64,000 bases of DNA from Kitasatospora mediocidica KCTC 9733 (GCF_000744225.1 NZ_JQLN01000005.1:1364001-1428000), one strand, 5' to 3'; shown: positions 17,009 to 25,601, counted from the stretch's first letter. Made by a program: numbers and translations. The notes: generated by a model not told the origin, from the letters alone.

Positions 17009-18379
17009 GTGAACAGCGTGCCCGAGAGTGCCGCACGGACGACGACGCGGCCCGCGCCGCCCCGGGCGCCCGGCGCGGGCCGGGCCCGCGGACGGCGCCG
17101 GATCGCGGTGGTCGGCAGCGGGGTCGCCGGCCTCACCGCGGCGTACGAGCTGGAGCGCGGCGGCGCGGCGGTCACCCTCTTCGAGGCGGACCAGCGGCTC
17201 GGCGGCCACGCCCACACCCAGCAGGTCACCGCCCTGGACGGGCGACCGCTCGCCCTGGACACCGCCTTCCTGGTGCACAACGACCGCACCTACCCGCACC
17301 TGCTGCGGCTCTTCGGCGACCTGGGCATCAGCACCCAGGACAGCGAGATGAGCATGTCGGTGCGGTGCCTGGGCTGCGGACTGGAGTACGCCGGGGCACG
17401 CGGCCCCGGCGGCCTGTTCGCGCAGTCCAGTGCCCTGGTGCGCGGGCGCTACCTGCGGATGCTCACCGAGGTTCCGCGCTTCCACCGCCGGGCCCGGCGG
17501 CTGCTGGCCGCCCCGAGCGCCGAGGGCGCCGACGAGCCCACGCTGGCCGAGTTCGTCCGGGCCGGCGGCTTCTCGCCGTACTTCACCCGGCACTTCCTCA
17601 CCCCGCTGGTCTCCGCCGTCTGGTCCTGCCCGGCCGGCGCCGCGGGCGACTACCCGGCGCGCTACCTCTTCGCCTTCCTGGAGAACCACGGGCTGCTCTC
17701 CGTCACCGGCTCGCCGCGCTGGCGGACCGTGGTCGGCGGCTCGCAGGGCTACGTCCAGCGGATCGCGGCCGCGCTCACCACCGTGCACCGCGGCCTGCCG
17801 GTGCGCGCCGTGCTCCGGCACCCGGACGGCGTCGAGATCGGCGCCGGCGACCGGCCCACCGAGCACTTCGACGCCGTGGTCATCGCCACCCACCCCGACC
17901 AGGCGCTGCGCCTGCTGGCCGACCCGACCGAGGCCGAGGCCCGGGTGCTCGGCGCCTTCCACTACTCGCGCAACCCGGCCGTGCTGCACCGCGACCCGTC
18001 GCCGCTGCCCCGCGCCCGCCGGGCCCGCGCCTCCTGGAACCACCAACTGCCCTCCTGCGACGGTGGCTCAGGACCGGTCCAGGTCAGCTACCACCTCAAC
18101 CGGCTGCTGCGCCTGGACACCCCCGAGGACTACCTGGTCACCCTCAACGAGGACCCGGACCACCCGTTCCGCAGCGACCAGGTGATCTCCCGCACCGTCT
18201 ACGAACACCCGCTCTACACCACCGAGTCGGTGGCCGCCCAGCGCCTGCTGCCGACCCTGGACACCGCGGTCACCACGTACGCCGGGGCCTACCACGGCTG
18301 GGGCTTCCACGAGGACGGCTGCCGCTCCGGCGTCCGCGCCGCGCAGCTGCTGCTCGACCGGGCGGTGAGTCCGCTGTGA
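17009..18379 (+). CDS. FAD-dependent amine oxidase-type oxidoreductase of the SigK-linked operon
   Basis: GTG 17009 has GGAGGGG in front and gives 456 residues. A Rossmann FAD site lies at ~33-60 (GSGVAGLTAAYELE, LFEADQRLGGHAHT). The rest matches flavin amine oxidase/protoporphyrinogen-oxidase-like proteins, as in Rv0449c of Mycobacterium tuberculosis. The next genes (DUF1365, CFA methyltransferase, DUF1295) match the same M. tuberculosis locus. A role in oxidising or desaturating a membrane fatty acyl chain that a methyltransferase acts on is an inference. The stop overlaps the next start (GTGA). A ~29-residue Ala/Arg/Pro head precedes the domain. Confidence 0.85.
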   Translation: MNSVPESAARTTTRPAPPRAPGAGRARGRRRIAVVGSGVAGLTAAYELERGGAAVTLFEADQRLGGHAHTQQVTALDGRPLALDTAFLVHNDRTYPHLLRLFGDLGISTQDSEMSMSVRCLGCGLEYAGARGPGGLFAQSSALVRGRYLRMLTEVPRFHRRARRLLAAPSAEGADEPTLAEFVRAGGFSPYFTRHFLTPLVSAVWSCPAGAAGDYPARYLFAFLENHGLLSVTGSPRWRTVVGGSQGYVQRIAAALTTVHRGLPVRAVLRHPDGVEIGAGDRPTEHFDAVVIATHPDQALRLLADPTEAEARVLGAFHYSRNPAVLHRDPSPLPRARRARASWNHQLPSCDGGSGPVQVSYHLNRLLRLDTPEDYLVTLNEDPDHPFRSDQVISRTVYEHPLYTTESVAAQRLLPTLDTAVTTYAGAYHGWGFHEDGCRSGVRAAQLLLDRAVSPL

Positions 18380-19155
18380 ACGACACCGCGCTGCCCGGCC
18401 CGTGGGGCGCCACGCTCTACGAGTGCGCCATCGCGCACGTGCGCACCGCACCCCTGCGGCATGCCTTCCGGCACCGCACCTTCCTCTGGCTGGTCGACCT
18501 CGACCGCCTCCCCCGACTGCCCCGGCCACTGCGCCCGCTGGCCCGGATCGAGGCCCGCGACCACCCCGGCGACCCACGGCTGAGCCTGCGCGCCAACCTG
18601 GAGCACTTCCTCGCCACCCGCGGCGTCGACCTGCGCGGCGGACGGGTCCTGATGCTCACCCAGGCCCGAAGCCTGGGGCACGTCTTCAACCCGATCACCG
18701 TCTACTGGTGCCGGAGCCCGGACGGCCGGCCGCTGTGCACCGTCGCCGAGGTGCACAACACCTACGGCGAGGACCACCGCTACCTGCTCCACCCGGACGA
18801 GCTCACCCGCGCGCGCACGCCCAAGGAGTTCTACGTCTCGCCGTTCTTCCCGGTGCGCGGCGACTACCTGATGCGGCTGCCCGAGCCGGACGACCGGCTC
18901 GACCTGACGATCCATCTGGAGCTGGACGGGGGACGCCCGTTCACCGCCACGGTGCACGGCTCGGCCCGCCCGGCCGGACCGGCCGCGCTGCTGCGGTCCG
19001 TGCTGCGCCACCCGTGGTCGACCCTCGCGGTGTCGCTGCACATCCGCGTCCAGGGCATCCGGCTGCTGCTGCGCGGTCTGCCGGTGCAGCCCCGGCCCGG
19101 TCCGGCGGCGGCGTCCCCCTCCTCCCACTCGTACGAAAAGGTCCCCCTGCCGTGA
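18376..19155 (+). CDS. DUF1365-family protein
   Basis: GTG 18376 overlaps the FAD gene stop. The product has 259 residues with the DUF1365 features LYECAIAHVRTAPLRHAFRH, GRVLMLTQARSLGHVFNPI, EVHNTYGEDHRY and KEFYVSPFFPV. The family is uncharacterised biochemically but is almost always found between an FAD oxidoreductase and a cyclopropane-synthase-like methyltransferase. A role as a partner in fatty-acyl modification is therefore likely. It is probably cytoplasmic or membrane-peripheral. The next gene starts within its stop codon. Confidence 0.85.
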   Translation: MNDTALPGPWGATLYECAIAHVRTAPLRHAFRHRTFLWLVDLDRLPRLPRPLRPLARIEARDHPGDPRLSLRANLEHFLATRGVDLRGGRVLMLTQARSLGHVFNPITVYWCRSPDGRPLCTVAEVHNTYGEDHRYLLHPDELTRARTPKEFYVSPFFPVRGDYLMRLPEPDDRLDLTIHLELDGGRPFTATVHGSARPAGPAALLRSVLRHPWSTLAVSLHIRVQGIRLLLRGLPVQPRPGPAAASPSSHSYEKVPLP

Positions 19156-20429
19156 GCCAGACACTTCCCCGCCCGCGCACCGCCACCGCCGCTCCGGACT
19201 CCGGACGCTGGCCCGACGTGGCCCGGGTCCCGGCCGCCGGGCTACGTGCACCGCTGGCCCGCAGGCTGCTGCGCCAGGTCGCCCGGCGACTCGGGCTCCA
19301 GGTCGAACTCCCCGACGGCGGCATACTGGTGGCCGCTGCGGCAGGCGCGCCCGTGCTGCGGCTGAACCACCCCGACGCGTTCTTCCGACGGGTCGGCGCC
19401 GGCGGTCTGATCGGCTTCGGCGAGGCCTACCAGGCCGGCGACTGGGACTCCCCGGACCTGGTCGGGCTGCTCACCGTGATGGCCGGATCGATGGACACCC
19501 TGGTGCCGCCCAGCCTGCAGTGGCTGCGCCGCTGGTACGCGCTGCACCGGCCGACCGACCAGCTCAACACCCCCGAGGGAGCACGCCGCAACATCCAGCG
19601 GCACTACGACCTCTCCAACGAGCTCTTCGCGCTCTTCCTCGACCCCACCATGACCTACTCGGCGGCGCTCTTCGTCACCGACGACCACGGCCTGCCGCTG
19701 GCCGGCTGGGAGCTGCTGGAGCAGGCCCAGCACCGCAAGATCGACCGGCTGCTCGACCTGGCCGAGGTGGGCGCCGGGACCCGGGTGCTGGAGATCGGCA
19801 CCGGCTGGGGGGAGTTGGCCCTGCGGGCGGCCCGCCGCGGCGCGCAGGTGGTGACCCTGACGCTCTCCGGCGAACAGCAGCAGCTCGCCCAACAGCGGGT
19901 CAGCGCCGCCGGATACGGCGACCGGGTGAGTGTGCGGCTGTGCGACTACCGCTCGGCCGAGGGCAGTTACGACGCGGTGCTCAGTGTGGAGATGGTCGAG
20001 GCGGTCGGCCGGGCGTTCTGGCCGCACTACTTCAGCACGCTGGACCGGGTGCTCGCCCCCGGCGGCCGGGCCGCCCTGCAGGCCATCACCATGCCGCACG
20101 AGCGGATGCTCGCCAGCGAGCAGACCCACACCTGGATCGGGAAGTACATCTTCCCCGGCGGCCTGCTGCCCTCCACCGAGGCGATCGAGCAGACCGTGTC
20201 CGCCCACACCTCGTTGCGGCTCACCGGCCGCCAGGGCTTCGGCGCGCACTACGCGGAGACCCTGCGGCTGTGGCGCGAGCGCTTCGCCGAGCACCGTCCG
20301 CACGTGCACGCGCTGGGCTTCGACGAGGTCTTCGGGCGGATGTGGGAGTTCTACCTGGCGTACTCCGAGGCGGGCTTCCGCTCGGGCTATCTGGACGTGC
20401 AGCAGCTGCTGCTGACGAGGGAGAGCTGA
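19152..20429 (+). CDS. CFA-type SAM methyltransferase, first copy in the operon
   Basis: GTG 19152 overlaps the DUF1365 stop; the product has 425 residues. The N-terminal ~135 residues are the lipid-binding part (GFGEAYQAGDWDSPDLVGLL). The catalytic domain has the motif HYDLSNELFALFLDPTMTYS, the SAM site EIGTGWGELAL near residue 213, and VEMVEAVG around the catalytic Glu. It should transfer a methyl or methylene to the double bond of a membrane phospholipid acyl chain. The products cyclopropane, 10-methyl or methylated-furan precursors are all known for relatives. EAVG in place of EHVG marks it as a different subtype from the next gene. Confidence 0.87.
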   Translation: MSQTLPRPRTATAAPDSGRWPDVARVPAAGLRAPLARRLLRQVARRLGLQVELPDGGILVAAAAGAPVLRLNHPDAFFRRVGAGGLIGFGEAYQAGDWDSPDLVGLLTVMAGSMDTLVPPSLQWLRRWYALHRPTDQLNTPEGARRNIQRHYDLSNELFALFLDPTMTYSAALFVTDDHGLPLAGWELLEQAQHRKIDRLLDLAEVGAGTRVLEIGTGWGELALRAARRGAQVVTLTLSGEQQQLAQQRVSAAGYGDRVSVRLCDYRSAEGSYDAVLSVEMVEAVGRAFWPHYFSTLDRVLAPGGRAALQAITMPHERMLASEQTHTWIGKYIFPGGLLPSTEAIEQTVSAHTSLRLTGRQGFGAHYAETLRLWRERFAEHRPHVHALGFDEVFGRMWEFYLAYSEAGFRSGYLDVQQLLLTRES

Positions 20430-20432
20430 ACC

Positions 20433-21743
20433 GTGTCCACCACCTCCGCCGCTCCGCCCTCGACGCCGGCGCCCGGCACCGTCACCGGGACGCTCGCCCC
20501 GCTGCTCACCCGGCTGCTCGGCGACCCGCTGCCGATCAGGATCCGGGCCTGGGACGGCAGCGAGGCCGGCCCCGCCGACGCGCCCACCCTCACCGTCACC
20601 TCCCGCCGGGCGCTGCGCCGGCTGCTCTGGTCCCCCGGTGAACTCGGCCTGGCCGAGGCGTACATCACCGGTGACATCGACGTCGAGGGCGACCTCGGCG
20701 AGGGCCTGCGCCGGATCCGGCAGGCCACCCGCGAACGTGCCGGCCGCCCCTCGCTGGGCCCGGCCGAGCGGGCCAGGGCCCTCACCGCGGCACTGCGGCT
20801 CGGCGCGATCGGCGCGCGGCCCGCGCCCCCGGCCGGCCGGGCCGCACTGCGCGGCAGCCCGCACAGCAAGACCCGCGACCGGGCCGCGATCAGCCACCAC
20901 TACGACCTCTCCAACGAGTTCTACGCCCTGCTGCTCGACCCCTCGATGGCCTACTCCTGCGGCTACTTCACCTCCGAGCACGCCACCCTGGCCGAGGCGC
21001 AGACCGCCAAACTCGAGCTGATCTGCCGCAAGTTGGGACTCGCCCCCGGCATGCGGCTGCTGGACGTCGGCTGCGGCTGGGGCTCGCTGGCGCTGTACGC
21101 CGCCGAGCACTACCGGGTCGAGGTCACCGCCGTCACCCTCGCCGAGCGCCAGCACGCCTTCGTCCGTGCGCGCGCCGACGCGGCCGGCCTGTCCGGCCGG
21201 GTGACGGTACGGCTGTGCGACTACCGCGAGATCGCCGACGGCCCCTACGACGCGATCAGCAGCATCGAGATGGGCGAACACGTCGGCGCCGCGCAGTACC
21301 CGGCCTTCGCCCGCCGGCTCCACCGGCTACTGCGGCCGCGCGGCCGGCTGCTCGTCCAGCAGATGTCCCGGGGCGCCGGCGCACCCGGCGGCGGCGCCTT
21401 CATCGAGACCTACATCGCCCCCGACATGCACATGCGCCCGGTCGGCGCCACGGTGGCGCTGCTGGAGGAGGCGGGCCTGGAGGTTCGCCAGGTCGAGGCG
21501 CTGCGCGAGCACTACAGCCGGACGGTGGACGCCTGGCGGGACACCCTGGAGCTGCGCTGGGACACCTTCACCGACCTGGTCGGCGAGGAGAGCGCGCGAG
21601 TCTGGCGGCTCTACCTGGTGGGCGCCTCACTGGCGTTCAGCGAGCGCCGGATGGGCGTCGACCAGCTGCTGACCGTGCGCCCCGGCGCCGACGGGACGTC
21701 CGGCTTCCCGGCCACCCCGCACGCCTGGTACCCGGCCTCGTGA
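20433..21743 (+). CDS. CFA-type SAM methyltransferase, second copy in the operon
   Basis: The protein has 436 residues from GTG 20433 (GAGGGAGAG upstream). It shows ISHHYDLSNEFYALLLDPSM, the SAM motif LLDVGCGWGSLAL near residue 209 and IEMGEHVG. The N-terminal region IRAWDGSEAGP ... LLWSPGELGLAEAYITGDID is shared with the third paralogue at 42748-44169, not with its immediate neighbour. Two consecutive but different methyltransferases suggest two steps or two substrates. Function as for the family: modification of unsaturated fatty acyl chains in phospholipids. Its TGA overlaps the DUF1295 start. Confidence 0.87.
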   Translation: MSTTSAAPPSTPAPGTVTGTLAPLLTRLLGDPLPIRIRAWDGSEAGPADAPTLTVTSRRALRRLLWSPGELGLAEAYITGDIDVEGDLGEGLRRIRQATRERAGRPSLGPAERARALTAALRLGAIGARPAPPAGRAALRGSPHSKTRDRAAISHHYDLSNEFYALLLDPSMAYSCGYFTSEHATLAEAQTAKLELICRKLGLAPGMRLLDVGCGWGSLALYAAEHYRVEVTAVTLAERQHAFVRARADAAGLSGRVTVRLCDYREIADGPYDAISSIEMGEHVGAAQYPAFARRLHRLLRPRGRLLVQQMSRGAGAPGGGAFIETYIAPDMHMRPVGATVALLEEAGLEVRQVEALREHYSRTVDAWRDTLELRWDTFTDLVGEESARVWRLYLVGASLAFSERRMGVDQLLTVRPGADGTSGFPATPHAWYPAS

Positions 21744-22513
21744 GCACGCTCTCTTGCCTGGCGGCAGCACTGGTCGTCCTGCTGGCGGCCTACGCGGTCG
21801 GCACCCGGACCGGCCGGCACCGGGTGGTGGACGTCGCCTGGGGCCTGGCCTTCTGCGCGGTGGCGCTCACCGGCTGCGCCCTCGCGGACGGCTCCCCGGC
21901 CCGCCGGGCCCTGGTCACCACGCTGGTGGTGCTCTGGGGGCTGCGGCTGTCCGGCCACATCGCGCTGCGCTCGCGCGGCCACGGCGAGGACCCGCGCTAC
22001 GAACGCCTGCTGGCCCGCCGCGGCGGCCGGGCCCTGCAGTGGATCTACCTCCCCCAGGCCGGGCTGGTCTGGTTCGTCTCGCTGCCCGTCCAGCTGGCGC
22101 AGTACGGCCGTGCGCCGCTGGGCCCACTCGCGTTGGCCGGCGCCCTGCTCTGGGCCGTCGGCCTGGTCTTCGAGGCCGTCGGGGACTGGCAGTTGACGCG
22201 CTTCAAGCGCGACCCCGGCAACCGCGGCCGGCTACTGCAGAGCGGCCTGTGGTCCTGGACCCGGCACCCGAACTACTTCGGCGACGCCTGCGTCTGGTGG
22301 GGCCTCTACCTGCTCGCGGTCGAGGCGCCGTACGGCTGGGCCACCCTGGCGAGCCCGCTGTTGATGACCTACCTGCTCGTCTGGGGCAGCGGAAAGGCGC
22401 TGCTGGAACGGCAGTTGATCGCCACCAAGCCGGGTTACGCGGCCTATGCCGAGCGCACCAGCGGCTTCCTCCCCCGGCCACCGCGCCGAGCGGCCGGCCG
22501 CAGGGTCAGCTGA
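21740..22513 (+). CDS. DUF1295-family membrane protein (steroid 5-alpha-reductase-like)
   Basis: GTG 21740 overlaps the methyltransferase stop. The 257-residue product has about six to seven membrane helices and ends with the DUF1295/ICMT-like motif GLWSWTRHPNYFGDACVWWG. The fold is that of steroid reductases and isoprenylcysteine methyltransferases, so NAD(P)H-linked reduction of a lipid double bond is a reasonable guess. It matches Rv0446c by position in the comparable mycobacterial locus. Its last 8 bp overlap the convergent rskA gene. Confidence 0.83.
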   Translation: MSTLSCLAAALVVLLAAYAVGTRTGRHRVVDVAWGLAFCAVALTGCALADGSPARRALVTTLVVLWGLRLSGHIALRSRGHGEDPRYERLLARRGGRALQWIYLPQAGLVWFVSLPVQLAQYGRAPLGPLALAGALLWAVGLVFEAVGDWQLTRFKRDPGNRGRLLQSGLWSWTRHPNYFGDACVWWGLYLLAVEAPYGWATLASPLLMTYLLVWGSGKALLERQLIATKPGYAAYAERTSGFLPRPPRRAAGRRVS

Positions 22514-23252
22514 ACGGGAGCAGCATCACCGGCGCACCGCTCGGGTGCGCCGAGCCACCGCTCGGCTCCACCGTCACGCCGACCCCGACAGCGCCGTCGA
22601 TCCGCCCGGTCAGCACCAGCGCGCCGCTGGAGGCGGGCAGCAGACCGGCCGCGCGCATGGTGCCCGCGTCGTTGTACCAGAGCTGGTAGACGTGGTCCGC
22701 GGCGAGCTTGGGCAGGCTGCCGGCCACAAACGCCGCCTGGTCCCTGCTCTGCGACCAGACCACCGTGCCGACACCACCGCCCGAGCTGGTGGTCGCCGTC
22801 CTCGCGTCCGGGGCGGTGAGCAACGAGCTGACAGCGGCGGACTGCAGGCGGACGGCGGCGGTCTCGCTGCGGGCCCGCTGGGCGTCCTGGTGCTGCTGCA
22901 CCGCCAGCCCGCCGGCCGTCACGGCCAGCAGCACCGAGGCCGCCAGCGCGAGCCGGCCCAGCATCCGCCCGCGCCGGGAGCGGACGGCCGCCGGGCGGTC
23001 CTCCTCCTCGACGGTCGGGGCCAGCTGGCGCACCGTGGCGGCCTGCGCCAGCACCCGCTGCTTCAGCTCGGGCGCCGGGACGACGGTCTCGGCCAGGCCC
23101 AACCGGGCGACCGTGGCACTGAATTCGGCGACCTCCCGGGCACAGGACGGGCAGATGGCCAGATGCTCCTCGAAGGCCGAGCGTTCCACCTCGGGCAGTG
23201 CGTGCGTGGCATAGGCACCGGTGAGCGTGTGCAGCTCCGCGACCGTGGTCAT
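22506..23252 (-). CDS. rskA: Anti-sigma-K factor RskA-like
   Basis: The 248-residue protein has a zinc-associated anti-sigma domain with His30-x3-Cys34-x2-Cys37 (EEHLAICPSC), a single transmembrane helix near 96-118 (GRLALAASVLLAVTAGGLAV) and an extracytoplasmic RskA domain ending GGSAHPSGAPVMLLP. It would hold the sigma factor at the membrane until released by proteolysis. Its ATG overlaps the sigma factor stop (ATGA). The position beside the FAD/DUF1365/CFA/DUF1295 genes parallels the mycobacterial sigK-rskA locus, here in convergent orientation. Confidence 0.9.
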   Translation of the reverse strand: MTTVAELHTLTGAYATHALPEVERSAFEEHLAICPSCAREVAEFSATVARLGLAETVVPAPELKQRVLAQAATVRQLAPTVEEEDRPAAVRSRRGRMLGRLALAASVLLAVTAGGLAVQQHQDAQRARSETAAVRLQSAAVSSLLTAPDARTATTSSGGGVGTVVWSQSRDQAAFVAGSLPKLAADHVYQLWYNDAGTMRAAGLLPASSGALVLTGRIDGAVGVGVTVEPSGGSAHPSGAPVMLLPFS

Positions 23253-23833
23253 TCCCCTACCCCCAAGCAGTCACGCAGCCGGATCAGGCCGTCCCGCAGC
23301 CGGGTCTTGACGGTGCCCAGCGGCACCCCGAGCAGCTCGGCCACCTCACGGTAGGTGCAGCCGCGGTAGTACGCCAGGGTCACCGACTCCCGCTGCAGTT
23401 CGGTCAGGCCGCGCAGACAGCGACGGACCTGCTCACGCTCTATCCGGCTCTCCACCTGTTCGACCACCTCGTCGTAGGCGGGCATCCGGGCGGAGGCCGC
23501 GGCCCGCTGCTCGCGGTCGGTGGCCGCCTGGGCACTGCGCACCCGGTCGACGGCCCGGCGGTGCGCCATGGTCATCACCCAGGCCATCGCCGCTCCGCGG
23601 TCGGGGCGGAACCGCGCGGCGGTGCGCCAGATCTCCAGCATCACCTCCTGGGTCACCTCCTCGGACTGCGCGGGATCCCGAAGGACCCGGCGGACCAGTC
23701 CGAGCACCGGCCCGGCCACCGCGTCGTAGAGCCGACCGAAGGCGTCCTGGTCACCGATCGCCACCTTGGCGACCAGCTCCTCCAGGTCGGGCCCGCGCCG
23801 TTGCGGGCCGGCCAGCTGGACGATCGCGTTCAC
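23249..23833 (-). CDS. sigK: ECF RNA polymerase sigma factor SigK-like
   Basis: The product has 194 residues with region 2 (SEEVTQEVMLEIWRTAARF, WVMTMAHRRAVDRVRS) and region 4 (LTELQRESVTLAYYRGCTYR, LLGVPLGTVKTRLRDGLIRL). It directs RNA polymerase to a small regulon and is controlled by the co-transcribed RskA. GTG 23833 was chosen because GGAGG lies 6 nt before it; ATG 23836 is only 3 nt from that site. It is probably autoregulated through the CCAATCC/CCGAAT motif upstream, which lies in the end of the hydrolase gene. Confidence 0.92.
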   Translation of the reverse strand: MNAIVQLAGPQRRGPDLEELVAKVAIGDQDAFGRLYDAVAGPVLGLVRRVLRDPAQSEEVTQEVMLEIWRTAARFRPDRGAAMAWVMTMAHRRAVDRVRSAQAATDREQRAAASARMPAYDEVVEQVESRIEREQVRRCLRGLTELQRESVTLAYYRGCTYREVAELLGVPLGTVKTRLRDGLIRLRDCLGVGE

Positions 23834-23873
23834 CATGAGCCTCCTGGGCAGCCTCGGGCAATCTCCTCGCCCC

Positions 23874-24614
23874 TCATTCGGGGCCGACGCCCGCCCGGAT
23901 TGGTGGCCACTGTTCGAACGTCGGCAGCGGCAGGCGCAGGCCGCCCGGGTCGGCCCCACCCAGCGCCATGGCCCGCGCCACCGGCTCCGGCAGCTCGCGC
24001 AGGTCCAGCAAGGCTGCCGCCAGCCGAGCGGCGGCGCGGTGCCAGTCCGCGGAGCGCTGAAGCATCCCGTGGCTGGCCCCGGTGACCTCGATCGCGGCCA
24101 CCGAGGCGCCCGCCGCCCGGGCCCGGGCGGCCAGCGACCGGGTCTGCGCCGGGTCGGTCACCCGGTCCCGGTCACCGTGCAGGGCCACCAGGCGGCGTCC
24201 GGCCAGCTGCTCGCAGGGGTCCTCGGGCGGGCACCAGGGAGCGAGCGCGACGACGCCGGTGACGCTCGGGTGCCCGGCGGCGCGCAGCGCGGCCCGGCCG
24301 CCCATCGAGTGCCCGACCAGCACCACGGGCACCGGACCGTGGGCGGCCGCCACCGCGTCCAGGGCCGCCCGCACGTCGGCGGCGGCGTGCGCCCGGTCGC
24401 CGTTCCAGCCGCGGTAGCGGTAGCGCAGCAGGCCCACCGCGACCTCGTTCCCGGCCGTCTCGCGCGCCACCGACCGGACGAAGCCGTGCATCCGGACCAC
24501 CGCGAGGTGCCAGGCCCGGGCCGGCGCGGTGCTCTCCACCTGGCCGCCGTGCAGCACCAGCACCACCGCCCGGGGCTCGGCCGGCCGTACCCGCCAGGTC
24601 ACCGCGCCCGTCAT
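23874..24614 (-). CDS. Alpha/beta-hydrolase family protein
   Basis: The protein has 246 residues with the nucleophile elbow GHSMGG, an oxyanion-side LVLHGGQVES near the N-terminus, an acidic residue in LVALHGDRDRVTD and a terminal catalytic His in EVTGASHGML. No signal peptide or membrane helix is evident, so it is cytoplasmic. Substrate unknown; esterase or thioesterase are options. It lies upstream of sigK on the same strand, and the sigK promoter motif overlaps its last codons, so its expression may be partly separate. Confidence 0.83.
   Translation of the reverse strand: MTGAVTWRVRPAEPRAVVLVLHGGQVESTAPARAWHLAVVRMHGFVRSVARETAGNEVAVGLLRYRYRGWNGDRAHAAADVRAALDAVAAAHGPVPVVLVGHSMGGRAALRAAGHPSVTGVVALAPWCPPEDPCEQLAGRRLVALHGDRDRVTDPAQTRSLAARARAAGASVAAIEVTGASHGMLQRSADWHRAAARLAAALLDLRELPEPVARAMALGGADPGGLRLPLPTFEQWPPIRAGVGPE
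23876..23903 (-). promoter_or_regulatory. Putative autoregulatory SigK-type promoter of sigK-rskA
   Basis: On the minus strand CCAATCC (23903-23897), a 15-nt spacer and CCGAAT (23881-23876) sit about 40 bp before the sigK start. The motif is inside the 3' end of the hydrolase gene. The same elements precede the lipid operon. Confidence 0.6.
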
Positions 24615-24712
24615 GAGCGACCACTCCGTCCGTCCCGTGGGGCCCGCCGCGAGCCCCGGTGCGGCGAAGGGTACGCCGCCCAGCCGTCCGATCAGGATGA
24701 AGAAGTCTTCAA

Positions 24713-24730
24713 TTGACGACGTCTAGTCAA
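24713..24730. promoter_or_regulatory. Candidate operator, imperfect 18-bp palindrome
   Basis: TTGACGACGTCTAGTCAA has 5-bp outer arms (TTGAC/GTCAA) in a locally AT-rich stretch between the divergent hydrolase and roadblock genes. An ArsR-type regulator is the second gene of the downstream operon, so self-regulation here is plausible but unproven. Confidence 0.3.
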
Positions 24731-24841
24731 CAGAACTGGCGCCCCCGAGCGCAGATAGCGATCAGTTTCAGTCATCAGAGTGGTGCCCACCGGCCATCTC
24801 CCTACCCTCATGCCATCGATCCGATCAGCCAGGAGGGCCAT

Positions 24842-25216
24842 ATGTCCGGTATCGAGAACGCGCTCAAGGACGCGATGACCATCGAGGGCGCGCTGGGGGC
24901 CGCGCTGGTGGACGTCGGCAGCGGGATGGCCCTGGGCACCCTGGGCCACGCGGCCGACCTGGACCTCGCGCTGGCCGCGGCGGGCAGCACCGACGTGGTC
25001 CGCGCCACCCTGCGGGCCGTCGAACTGCAGGGCCGTACGGGAGAGACGATGGAGGACATCCTCAGCACGCTCACCCACCAGTACCACCTGATCCGGCCAC
25101 TCACCAGCACCGGCGGCCACGGCCTCTTCCTCTACCTGGTACTCGACCGCACCCGGGCCAACCTCGCGCTCGCCCGCCACCACGCCCGGCGGATCGAGAG
25201 TGAACTCACCGTCTGA
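24842..25216 (+). CDS. Roadblock/LC7-like small protein
   Basis: The product has 124 residues from ATG 24842, preceded by AGGAGGG. The start IENALKDAMTIEGALGAALV and the overall alternation of helix and strand resemble the roadblock/LC7 fold used by MglB-like proteins and streptomycete conservon-type proteins. No catalytic motif is visible. It is followed after 37 bp by an ArsR-family regulator on the same strand and probably shares its transcript. Function unknown; association with a small GTPase is only a family-based suggestion since no GTPase gene is near. Confidence 0.6.
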   Translation: MSGIENALKDAMTIEGALGAALVDVGSGMALGTLGHAADLDLALAAAGSTDVVRATLRAVELQGRTGETMEDILSTLTHQYHLIRPLTSTGGHGLFLYLVLDRTRANLALARHHARRIESELTV

Positions 25217-25253
25217 CCGGGCGGTTGAAGAGGAATGCGGAGAGGACTGACCG

Positions 25254-25601
25254 GTGCCCGTCCCGCTCTACCAGGCCAAGGCGGAGTTCTTCCGCACCCT
25301 CGGCCACCCGGTACGCATCCGCGTGCTCGAACTCCTGCAGGACGGCCCGCGCCCGGTGCGCGAGCTGCTCACCGAGATAGACGTCGAGGCGTCCAACCTC
25401 TCCCAGCAGCTGGCCGTGCTGCGCCGCACCCAGCTGGTCAGCTCCACCCGGGACGGCAACACCGTGGTGTACGCGCTCAGCACCCCGGACGTCGCCGACC
25501 TGCTGCGGGCCGCCCGCCGGATCCTCACCGAGCTGATCACCGACCGCAGCCTCCTGCTGGAGGAGCTGCACAGCGCCCCCGGCTCACCGCCCGCCCGATG
25601 A
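25254..25601 (+). CDS. ArsR-family winged-helix transcriptional regulator
   Basis: The product has 115 residues from GTG 25254. The winged helix covers residues 10-95: FFRTLGHPVRIRVLELLQDG, the recognition-helix segment EASNLSQQLAVLRRTQLV and the wing SSTRDGNTVVYAL. The metal-binding Cys-x-Cys-x2-Asp of ArsR/SmtB sensors is absent; there are no cysteines. Metal is therefore unlikely as the signal. A strong terminator follows at 25645. Confidence 0.85.
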   Translation: MPVPLYQAKAEFFRTLGHPVRIRVLELLQDGPRPVRELLTEIDVEASNLSQQLAVLRRTQLVSSTRDGNTVVYALSTPDVADLLRAARRILTELITDRSLLLEELHSAPGSPPAR

